In this document: one piece after another, positions 8,526 through 15,752 of the stretch
How positions within the stretch are numbered: position 1 is the first letter of the stretch
Layout: every line of letters begins with the position of its first letter
Assembly (NCBI GenBank): GCA_023437715.1
Contig: JAEZFK010000036.1
Location: 62,001-126,000 of the forward strand
Reading direction: 5' to 3'
DNA: 64,000 nucleotides
DNA from: Bacillota bacterium
GTDB taxonomy: Bacteria; Bacillota; Clostridia; Lachnospirales; Lachnospiraceae
The notes under the pieces: generated by a model
Told to the model about the DNA's origin: nothing
The model's input: the letters and a program-made list of their open reading frames with translations, nothing else
Databases searched by the model: none
Program-made: the position numbers and the translations under genes

Positions 8526-8554
8526 ATTATATTTTGTTTATAGGATAATATCAA
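8526..8554 (-). promoter_or_regulatory. Promoter of the zinc-ribbon/winged-helix gene
   Basis: Minus-strand TTGATA (8549-8554), 17-bp spacer, TATAAT (8526-8531). The transcript should begin near 8519, leaving a 70-nt leader to the ATG at 8448. Confidence 0.75.
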
Positions 8555-8596
8555 GCGAATTATTTTGATAAATCCGTGGACAAACCGGAAAATACA

Positions 8597-8637
8597 GAAA
8601 AATTCCGGAGCATCCGCATAAAAGCCTGATGCTCCGG
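8597..8637 (-). terminator. Terminator of the alpha-glucoside operon
   Basis: CCGGAGCATC and GATGCTCCGG form a perfect 10-bp stem, followed on the minus strand by AATTTTTC. It lies 27 bp after the stop of the last glucosidase gene. Confidence 0.8.
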
Positions 8638-8663
8638 CAAAACATGGATTCCTTAACACATTT

Positions 8664-10331
8664 TTAAACTTCCAGAATCAACGCCTGATATCCTTTCAGA
8701 TGAAGAGTCTTTCCGTCAAAAGAAACCTCCTCAAGGTTATTTAATAAAACATTTTTGCAGGCCTGGGGCAGTTCAATGATTCTCTCCTCCGCCTGGAAAT
8801 TGCCGATAATAAGAATATCCCGCTTTTCTCCCCTGCGGTAATAGGCCATGATTCTTTCCATATCCTCATAGGCTGCTTCAAAGGTTCCGTATACAAAGGT
8901 GTCTTTATATTCTTCGCTTTTTCTTAAGGCAACCAGCTTTTTATAATAGTGGAATACGGAAGAGGAGTCTTTCTCCTGCATTTCCAGATTAATCCTTTCA
9001 TATTCCGGGTTTACTTTGAGCCATGGTTTTCCTTCCGTAAATCCTGCATTTTTACTGCTGTCCCACTGGAAAGGAACTCTCGCATTGTCCCGGCTGTACA
9101 TGCACGCCACCTTGAAAGCTTCTTCCTCTGAAAGCCCATGGTCCAGAGCTACCTGGTACTCGTCCAGGGTGGAAATGTCATCAATGTCGTCAATGGACTG
9201 GAAAGGCACATTTTCCATTCCGATTTCCTGACCCTGATAGATAAACGGCAGACCCTTCAGCATAAAATACACGGTAGCAAGCATCTTCTTCGAAGCGTCG
9301 CAGCATTCCCCGTCAGGGATGTACCGGCTCACCCCTCTGGGCTCGTCGTGGTTTTCAATGATGTTTGATAAGAATCCGATTCCCTCAGCTCTCATCTGAC
9401 TGGCAAAGCAGCAGTTCCTGTAATCATCGGGCGTGATTCTCTGGCTGTCATACCAGCCCTTTTCACTGGCCCCGAATATGGTTTCATTGAAATCAAACAT
9501 GGAAGAAAAGCATCCGTCGTCCCCGATAAAATCAGGTAAGTCCTCTTTCTTTTCGTTGAACACCTCCCCCACCGTAAATGCGTGGTAATTCTTAAAGGTT
9601 TCATCTCTCATTTCCATTAAGAAATCCATAACTCCCTGGGCCTCTTCCAGCATCTTTTTGCAGGTGGCAAGACCGTCTTCCCGGTCAGGCTCATAATCGT
9701 GAAACGGAAGGGCTTTCTTGATGTTGATAATTGCGTCAATGCGGAAGCCTGCAATTCCCTTTTCCAGCCACCAGTTGATCATGGTGTAAATATCTTTTCT
9801 CACGGCTGTATTTTCCCAGTTTAAATCCGGCTGCTTCTTGTGGAACAGATGAAGATAGTATTTGTCCGTATCCCCGATCCTCTCCCATGCGCTGCCGCCG
9901 AAGTAGGACCTGATGTTGCTGGGTTCCTTTCCATCCTTGCCTTCCCTGATGTAAAAATAGTCTCCGTACTGGCCGTCAGGGTCTTCCATGGCCTTTTTGA
10001 ACCATTCATGCTCGTCGGAACAGTGATTGACCACCAGGTCCATCACAATGTACATTTCTCTCTTTTTGGCTTCTGCGATCAGCTCATCCATTTCTTCCAT
10101 GGTGCCGAATCTGGGATCAATGTTATAGTAATCGGAAATATCGTATCCCTGGTCCGCAAGGGGGGAACAGTAAATGGGCGAGAGCCACAGGATGTCAACG
10201 CCCAGCTCCTTTAAATAATCCAGTTTTCCGATAATTCCCTTTAAATCTCCTATGCCATCTCCGTTTGTGTCTTTAAAACTTTTTGGATAAATCTGATATG
10301 CAACTTTATCATGCCACCACTGTTTTTTCAT
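8664..10331 (-). CDS. GH13 alpha-glucosidase (predicted alpha-1,4-type)
   Basis: Cytoplasmic retaining alpha-glucosidase (555 aa, GH13 subfamily 31-like) that releases glucose from short alpha-glucosides. Begins KKQWWHDKVAYQIYPKSFKD, the usual start of the family. Catalytic motifs: GFRIDAIINIKKA (nucleophile Asp), TVGEVFNEKK (acid/base Glu), IENHDEPRGVSRY (transition-state Asp). The residue after the nucleophile is Ala; Ala or Thr there goes with alpha-1,4 preference, while Val marks oligo-1,6-glucosidases. ATG 10331 matches homologues; an alternative ATG at 10352 overlaps the upstream stop as ATGA, so translational coupling is possible with a 7-residue longer product. Last gene of the operon. 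Confidence 0.95.
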   Translation of the reverse strand: MKKQWWHDKVAYQIYPKSFKDTNGDGIGDLKGIIGKLDYLKELGVDILWLSPIYCSPLADQGYDISDYYNIDPRFGTMEEMDELIAEAKKREMYIVMDLVVNHCSDEHEWFKKAMEDPDGQYGDYFYIREGKDGKEPSNIRSYFGGSAWERIGDTDKYYLHLFHKKQPDLNWENTAVRKDIYTMINWWLEKGIAGFRIDAIINIKKALPFHDYEPDREDGLATCKKMLEEAQGVMDFLMEMRDETFKNYHAFTVGEVFNEKKEDLPDFIGDDGCFSSMFDFNETIFGASEKGWYDSQRITPDDYRNCCFASQMRAEGIGFLSNIIENHDEPRGVSRYIPDGECCDASKKMLATVYFMLKGLPFIYQGQEIGMENVPFQSIDDIDDISTLDEYQVALDHGLSEEEAFKVACMYSRDNARVPFQWDSSKNAGFTEGKPWLKVNPEYERINLEMQEKDSSSVFHYYKKLVALRKSEEYKDTFVYGTFEAAYEDMERIMAYYRRGEKRDILIIGNFQAEERIIELPQACKNVLLNNLEEVSFDGKTLHLKGYQALILEV

Positions 10332-10348
10332 TGATATATTCCATCCTG

Positions 10349-12046
10349 TCATGCGTTATTTTTTTCTTTTAAATATATGGCAAAAGCTTCATAGGGAAGA
10401 AGCTTCTCTCTGTTTTTCCCTGAAGAATTCACGTAATTTTCTATGATACATTCCCCATCCTCTGACTGGAATTCCCGGGGGATATGAACCGTTACTTCCT
10501 TTTGGGAGAAGCTGCACATCACCAGCAGCCGTTCATCGCCCAGCTTCCTTATGTATGCAAATACATCCGGGTCCTCAGCCAGAATCAGCTCATAGCTTCC
10601 GTATACGATGACAGGGTATTTCTTCCGCAGCTCAATGAGCTTCTTATAATAGGAAAATACGGAGTTTTCATCGGACACTTCTTTCTCTGCATTGATCTCC
10701 TTATAATTGGGATTTACCCCGATCCAGGGAGTTCCTGACGTAAACCCGGCCTGGGCGCTGTCGTTCCACTGCATGGGAGTTCTGGCGTTGTCCCGGCTTT
10801 TGCACCTTAGGCAGGCCATCATCTTCTCATGGCTTACCAGACCGGCGCCCACCAGCTCTTCATATGCGTTCAGGCTTTCAATGTCCTTGAACTGGCTCAT
10901 ATCCTGAAACGGGAAGTTGGTCATTCCCAGCTCCTCCCCCTGATAGATATAGGGAGTTCCCGCCATCATATGCAGGCAGGTGGCAAGCATTTTGGCGGAT
11001 AAAACCCGGTATTGTTCCCCGTCGTTTCCAAAACGGGAAACGGCCCGGGGCTGGTCATGGTTATCCCAATACAGGCTGTTCCAGGCGCGGCCTTCCAGCC
11101 CGGTCTGCCATTTTGAAAAAATCTGCTTCAGCCGCAGCAGATCCGGCTTTTTATCCGTCCACTTTCCGATTTCCCCATCGCCTGACACATGCTCAAAATG
11201 AAAGATCATATTGAGCTCTTCTTCCTTTTCACCGGCATACTTCTTTGCTTCTTCCACTGTAGCGCCTACAGTTTCTCCTACGGTCATGAGATCGTATCTG
11301 GAAAGAACCCGCCGGTTCATTTCTTTTAAATATTCATGGACATGGGGGCCGTGAACCGTATAGGGAGCAGGATCTCCATGAAGGCCGTCCTTAACCACGC
11401 CGTCATGAAAGCTTTCATCCTTTGATATCATGCTTATGACATCCATCCGGAACCCGTCAATCCCTTTCCGGCACCACCAGTCCATCATCTGGAATACCTC
11501 GTCCCGGACCTTGGGATTATCCCAGTTTAAATCAGGCTGTTTTTTGGAAAACAGGTGAAGATAGTACATCTGTGTTTCCCCGTCATACTCCCAGGCCGAC
11601 CCGCCAAAGCAGGAGCCCCAGTTATTGGGTCTTGAGCCGTCTTCTTTTCCTTCCTTCCATATATAGTAATCCCGGTAGGAATTATCCTTATTCTTCCTGC
11701 TCTCAACAAACCACTGGTGCTCATCGGAGGTATGGTTCACCACCAGATCCATGATGATTTTTATATTTCTCTTATGGGCTTCGGACAGAAGACGGTCGAA
11801 ATCTTCCATGGTTCCGAACTCATCCATAATCTTCTGGTAATCACTGATGTCGTATCCATTATCATCATTTGGGGATTTATAGATGGGGGAGAGCCAGATC
11901 ACGTCAATTCCCAGCAGCTTTAAATAATCAAGCTTTTCCCTGATTCCGTTTAAGTCTCCTATTCCATCTCCATTGCTGTCCATAAAGCTTCTCGGATAAA
12001 TCTGATAAACAACCGCTTCTTTCCACCATTTCCGTTCCATTTCCAT
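10349..12046 (-). CDS. GH13 oligo-1,6-glucosidase-type alpha-glucosidase
   Basis: 565-aa cytoplasmic alpha-glucosidase, paralogue of the next gene. Starts MEMERKWWKEAVVYQIYPRS. Catalytic motifs: GFRMDVISMISKD (nucleophile Asp), MTVGETVGATVEEA (Glu), YWDNHDQPRAVSRFG (Asp). The residue after the nucleophile is Val, the position (Val200 of Bacillus cereus oligo-1,6-glucosidase) tied to cleavage of alpha-1,6 bonds, so isomaltose, panose or isomalto-oligosaccharides are likely substrates. It follows the permease gene by 76 bp, with a small hairpin (about 12070-12090), and overlaps the next glucosidase frame. The enzyme assignment is firm; the bond preference is inference. Confidence 0.95.
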   Translation of the reverse strand: MEMERKWWKEAVVYQIYPRSFMDSNGDGIGDLNGIREKLDYLKLLGIDVIWLSPIYKSPNDDNGYDISDYQKIMDEFGTMEDFDRLLSEAHKRNIKIIMDLVVNHTSDEHQWFVESRKNKDNSYRDYYIWKEGKEDGSRPNNWGSCFGGSAWEYDGETQMYYLHLFSKKQPDLNWDNPKVRDEVFQMMDWWCRKGIDGFRMDVISMISKDESFHDGVVKDGLHGDPAPYTVHGPHVHEYLKEMNRRVLSRYDLMTVGETVGATVEEAKKYAGEKEEELNMIFHFEHVSGDGEIGKWTDKKPDLLRLKQIFSKWQTGLEGRAWNSLYWDNHDQPRAVSRFGNDGEQYRVLSAKMLATCLHMMAGTPYIYQGEELGMTNFPFQDMSQFKDIESLNAYEELVGAGLVSHEKMMACLRCKSRDNARTPMQWNDSAQAGFTSGTPWIGVNPNYKEINAEKEVSDENSVFSYYKKLIELRKKYPVIVYGSYELILAEDPDVFAYIRKLGDERLLVMCSFSQKEVTVHIPREFQSEDGECIIENYVNSSGKNREKLLPYEAFAIYLKEKNNA

Positions 12047-12122
12047 ATCGTTTCCTTTTCCTCTTTCCTGCCCGCGCTCTTCGGGCGGGGACTGATGATG
12101 ATTTGTATTCTGTTTTGCTTTC

Positions 12123-12980
12123 CTATTTTATTGCTCCCTCAACCATACCCTGAATGATCTGTCTCTGGGCGCATAAGAACAAAATGACAATAGGGATCAT
12201 GGCCAGGAATGCCGCTGCCAGAATCAGATCCCATTGCTTTACGTAAGACCCCACAAAGCTGCTCACAGCTACAGGGAGCGTCTTAATCTTTCCGTTGAGC
12301 CCCAGCATCAGGGACGGAAGAAGATAATCGTTCCAGATCCAGATTCCGTTTAATATGAGGACTGTCATCTGAACCGGCTTTAACAAAGGAAATACCACAC
12401 GGAAAAAGGTTCCTTCCGGGCTGCATCCGTCGATCCAGGCCGCCTCTTCCAGCTCTGCGGGAACTCCCTTTATGAAGCCGTGGAGAATAAATACCGACAT
12501 GGAGCCGCCAAATCCCAGATAAGCGATGATGATTCCCGTATAACTGCTCAGCATCCGTATTCCCGTAAAGGAAGAGATCTGCCGGAAAGTGGATAAAAGG
12601 GGAAGCATAACCACCTGAAAGGGAATTACCATGGCAGCCACAAAAATCATAAAAACAATATTGGACCACCTTGTCTTATTGCGCACCAGCACCCAGGCAG
12701 CCATGCTGGAAAAGACGGTGAGCAGAACAAGGCTGACAACGGTTATGAAAAAGGAACTGGCAAAGGACTTCCAATAGCTGAAATTCTGGTTATAAATAAC
12801 ATTCTGCAGATTGGTCAGCAGCTGTCCCCAGTTCTCCGGCGGAGCGATGGGATTGATTACGATGTCCGCGCTCTTTTTCCCGGCGTTGAACAATACCAGA
12901 ATAAAGGGTGATAAAACCACAAGGGATAGGATAATCGAGACGGCTTCCGTAAGATACCGGCTTATTTTCCTGCTTTTCAT
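12123..12980 (-). CDS. Sugar ABC transporter permease, MalG type (alpha-glucoside operon)
   Basis: Membrane subunit (285 aa) of the alpha-glucoside importer. Hydrophobic helices start at residue about 13 (AVSIILSLVVLSPFILVLFN), and the EAA loop reads ELEEAAWIDGCSPEGTFFRV near residue 187. The ATG overlaps the preceding permease stop by one base (TAATG), and AAGGAGG of that gene's end acts as ribosome-binding site, so the two permeases are made in step. Confidence 0.95.
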   Translation of the reverse strand: MKSRKISRYLTEAVSIILSLVVLSPFILVLFNAGKKSADIVINPIAPPENWGQLLTNLQNVIYNQNFSYWKSFASSFFITVVSLVLLTVFSSMAAWVLVRNKTRWSNIVFMIFVAAMVIPFQVVMLPLLSTFRQISSFTGIRMLSSYTGIIIAYLGFGGSMSVFILHGFIKGVPAELEEAAWIDGCSPEGTFFRVVFPLLKPVQMTVLILNGIWIWNDYLLPSLMLGLNGKIKTLPVAVSSFVGSYVKQWDLILAAAFLAMIPIVILFLCAQRQIIQGMVEGAIK

Positions 12981-14020
12981 TACAGCTCAACCTCCTTCCT
13001 TTTGCTGATGGATACCTGTGTGAGGGATACGATTGCCAGAATGACAAAGAACACGACTGCCTTTGTCTGTCCCTGGGCATACTGATTCTTGGCAATTGCC
13101 GTGTTGTAAATATTGAGGGCGAGAAATTCCGTGGAGGCGATGGCCTTTGCTCCTAAAATCCTGCTGGGCGCACCGTTTGTAATGGCAAAGTTCAAGTCAA
13201 ACTGCTTGAAGGAATTGACCAGAGTCAGAAAGATGCAGACGGTAAAGGTATTTGCGATCATGGGCAGCTTGATGTGAAACAGAGTCTTCCACATATTTGC
13301 CCCATCCACGGAGGAAGCCTCTAAAACATCCTTTGGAACTCCCTGGAGCCCTGTTACATAAATCATCATGATGTATCCGGCATACTGCCAGGTGCTGACG
13401 GTGAGAATCGCCAGAAGGGCCAGGTTGGGATCAGTCAGCATGGAAACGCTTCCCGCCACAAGGGATGGAAAGACCTTGTTGAAAATAAACTGCCACACAT
13501 ATCCCAGAACAATTCCTCCGATTAAGTTGGGAAGAAAGAATGAGGCCCGGTAAACGTTTCTTCCTTTCACCCCTGAGGTGCATAAAAGGGCCAGGACAAA
13601 GGCCATTAAATTTACAGAAATCATATTAAATACCGTAAAAATAAAGGTGATTACCAGAGAATAGAGATAATCTGGGGCCTTAAACATTTCCACATAATTG
13701 GACAGTCCCACAAATTCCGTGAATTTGATCCCGTTCCAGTTGGTGAACGAGTAGAAAATACCGAATATAAAAGGAACAATAACCGTAATTCCAAAGGCTG
13801 CCAGCAAAGGCAGCAAAAACAGGACGTAAACAATGGTCCTGTGATGCTTCACGGGAAGCAGATATACTCCAAGAACGATCAAAAACAGCCCCAGCACCAG
13901 GAACACCCCCCGAAGCTGCGCCTCCCTGTAGAATATGTCCAGATACAGGGCGTATGCAGTGAGCAGTGAGCCAAGCAATATGGGCAAAATGGTCATAACC
14001 TTTTTCATATTTCCATCCAT
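12980..14020 (-). CDS. Sugar ABC transporter permease, MalF type, with extra N-terminal helices
   Basis: Membrane subunit (346 aa), about 50 residues longer than the usual 290-aa form because of two additional hydrophobic segments at the N-terminus (residues about 8-26 and 33-52) before the normal first helix. The EAA loop is VLEASSVDGANMWKTLFHIK near residue 240, where the usual EAA is EAS. ATG 14020 is chosen over TTG 14026 because AAGGAG lies 8 bp upstream. Pairs with the MalG-type permease to form the channel for the alpha-glucoside binding protein encoded upstream. Confidence 0.94.
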   Translation of the reverse strand: MDGNMKKVMTILPILLGSLLTAYALYLDIFYREAQLRGVFLVLGLFLIVLGVYLLPVKHHRTIVYVLFLLPLLAAFGITVIVPFIFGIFYSFTNWNGIKFTEFVGLSNYVEMFKAPDYLYSLVITFIFTVFNMISVNLMAFVLALLCTSGVKGRNVYRASFFLPNLIGGIVLGYVWQFIFNKVFPSLVAGSVSMLTDPNLALLAILTVSTWQYAGYIMMIYVTGLQGVPKDVLEASSVDGANMWKTLFHIKLPMIANTFTVCIFLTLVNSFKQFDLNFAITNGAPSRILGAKAIASTEFLALNIYNTAIAKNQYAQGQTKAVVFFVILAIVSLTQVSISKRKEVEL

Positions 14021-14066
14021 GTGCAATTCTCCTTAACCTATTCCCCTAAAACACAGGTTTGTTTCA

Positions 14067-14092
14067 GGGCGGCCTTTAAGAGCCGCCCCTGG
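14067..14092 (-). terminator. Hairpin between binding-protein and permease genes
   Basis: Minus-strand CAGGGGCGGC pairs with GCCGCCCTG around TCTTAAAG, just after the binding-protein stop. No T-run follows, so it is more likely an mRNA-stabilising or processing hairpin, keeping binding-protein mRNA in excess over permease mRNA, than a full terminator. Confidence 0.6.
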
Positions 14093-14097
14093 TTTAC

Positions 14098-15420
14098 TTA
14101 TTTCTTCACGTAATCGGCAATTGCTGTCCCAAGCATGGTGACAAAGGTGTCTCTGTCGATCTGGCCCTTTGCGTACAGTTCAAAAACGGCTCCCGTAGCG
14201 TTCATTGCAAGGCCTTCGGGCATCTTCGTCCATTCCCAGGAATAGGTATTACCCGCATCCACATAGGATTTCAAGCTTTTTGCAAGAGGAGTTTCCGGGC
14301 TTATGGTGCAGGTGGTATAAGGAGAAATCATGCCGCAGTCTGTTACAAGACACTTCTGTCCTTCCGGAGAGGTTGCCAGTTCCTTAAGGAATGCCTTGCT
14401 GGCATCAATATTTTTTCCCTGGTTATATACGGCCCACCAGGACGGACAGTCAGCCAGCACGCCCTTCATCTCTTCCTTGGTAAATGCCAGAGGTGCGATT
14501 CCGCAGTCAAACTTTACCTGGTAATCAGGAAGTGAGGGATCGATCCAGTTTCCCTGAGTGACAAAAGCGGTCTTTCCCTGAGCCCATAAAGCCAGCTGGT
14601 CGTCATAGGTACCGGAAATAAGGGTGTTCTGGTCGGAGTAATCAAAGAGCAGCTTTGTAAAATCAGCAAACTGTCCCAGACGGTCTGTATCCACAGTTCC
14701 TTCCTTTAACATGTCGATGTACTTGGTATCGCCTCTTTTTAAGCCTCCTGATAAATAGTAGCCAAAAAGGTGGTTTCCTGTTGACCAGTACATCTGGCCG
14801 GATTCTGCTGCCACGGAACATACAGCCGTAAGTCCCAGCTCTGCTTTCTTGCTGTCAATGATTTCAAATGCTTTTTTAAATGCGTCATAGCTGGTCAGAG
14901 AAGCCGGGTCCACTCCCGCCGCTTCCAGAACGTCCTTGTTATAGGTAATTCCATAGCCTTCCACGGCGTAAGGGAAGCCAACGGTCTTGCCGTCCGCAGA
15001 TTTAAAGCCGAAGTCTGTCTGTGAGGCCCATTCCTCGCTGCTTAAATCTTCCATGTAATCCTTCCATGTCTGATAATCCCCTTCTCCGCCAAATACGAAA
15101 ACATCAGGCATATTGCCTGCTGCCAGATATCCTTTTAAAGTTCCGTTAATATCAACTCCGCCCCCCAGGGATTCGATAATGACCTCCTGGCCTGTCTTCT
15201 CCTGATAAGCCTTTGCAAAAGCCTTTAAGGGTTCGTCGATTTCAATTTTCCCGTTGACCACACGGATCGCTTCGCCGCTTTTTGCGGTTTCTGATTCTGC
15301 TTTTGACTCCGCACTTGTCTCTGCCTTTCCGCTTTCAGAGGTTGCATTGCCCTTACAGCCAGTAAGAGCTGTCATAACCATGGTTCCCATAAGCATCATA
15401 GCCAATAACTTTCGTTTCAT
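14098..15420 (-). CDS. Alpha-glucoside-binding lipoprotein (SBP family 1)
   Basis: Solute-binding protein (440 aa) with a type II signal peptide; lipobox LTGC puts the lipid cysteine at residue 22. A Ser/Glu/Ala-rich tether (about 25-50) links it to the membrane. The mature domain contains YAVEGYGITYNKDVLEAAGV, a family 1 hallmark. First gene of the operon with two permeases and two GH13 glucosidases; ligand therefore inferred as a short alpha-glucoside such as maltose, isomaltose or panose. Start ATG 15420 follows GGAGGG. Promoter and an 18-bp palindromic operator lie upstream. Confidence 0.95.
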   Translation of the reverse strand: MKRKLLAMMLMGTMVMTALTGCKGNATSESGKAETSAESKAESETAKSGEAIRVVNGKIEIDEPLKAFAKAYQEKTGQEVIIESLGGGVDINGTLKGYLAAGNMPDVFVFGGEGDYQTWKDYMEDLSSEEWASQTDFGFKSADGKTVGFPYAVEGYGITYNKDVLEAAGVDPASLTSYDAFKKAFEIIDSKKAELGLTAVCSVAAESGQMYWSTGNHLFGYYLSGGLKRGDTKYIDMLKEGTVDTDRLGQFADFTKLLFDYSDQNTLISGTYDDQLALWAQGKTAFVTQGNWIDPSLPDYQVKFDCGIAPLAFTKEEMKGVLADCPSWWAVYNQGKNIDASKAFLKELATSPEGQKCLVTDCGMISPYTTCTISPETPLAKSLKSYVDAGNTYSWEWTKMPEGLAMNATGAVFELYAKGQIDRDTFVTMLGTAIADYVKK

Positions 15421-15479
15421 AATTTCCCTCCATTATTAATTTTGCTGTTAATATGTAATTTTATTACTTTTTTAGTTGT

Positions 15480-15497
15480 AACTTATGCGCATAAGTT
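15480..15497. promoter_or_regulatory. LacI-type palindromic operator AACTTATGCGCATAAGTT
   Basis: A perfect 18-bp palindrome with central GCGC, immediately downstream of the predicted start point (about 15500, minus strand) of the alpha-glucoside operon. Symmetry and central CG resemble LacI-family operators. The LacI gene at 18388-19410 is a candidate, but it lies beyond another transcription unit; the true regulator may be elsewhere. Confidence 0.6.
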
Positions 15498-15506
15498 ATT
15501 TTCTAT

Positions 15507-15535
15507 ATATTAACACTATTTGTGCGTTATGGCAA
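15507..15535 (-). promoter_or_regulatory. Promoter of the alpha-glucoside operon
   Basis: Minus-strand TTGCCA (15530-15535), 17-bp spacer, TAATAT (15507-15512). The palindromic operator begins about 10 bp downstream of the -10 box, a geometry expected for repression. Confidence 0.7.
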
Positions 15536-15752
15536 GCATTTTTTTGTGAAAAGCGGACAACTTTTCAAATGACAGAGGCTCCGGCAGGAAGCAGTAAGTA
15601 AAAAAATTCTTATTTTCTCTATGAAAAAGTCAAAATATCAACTATAATGGCTATAGCTTGACTATAAAAGACTGCGGACTGCCTGTGCAGCACTCGTTCG
15701 AAGAGCCCCGCTTCGACTGTGAGATAGGGGAGAACAGGAGGGAAAGATACGT
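15536..15752 (+). promoter_or_regulatory. Leader and probable promoter of the cyclic-di-GMP protein gene
   Basis: A plus-strand TATAAT is at 15643-15648 with no convincing -35 element. The predicted leader of about 95 nt carries a short hairpin (TCGAAG pairing with CTTCGA, about 15698-15717) before the ribosome-binding site GGAGGG. I saw no cyclic-di-GMP riboswitch core. The rest of the stretch shows nothing recognisable. Confidence 0.4.

Noticed and set aside
15649..15752. Cyclic-di-GMP riboswitch in the leader of the GGDEF/HD-GYP gene
   Set aside because: The short hairpin does not contain the conserved GEMM aptamer elements.
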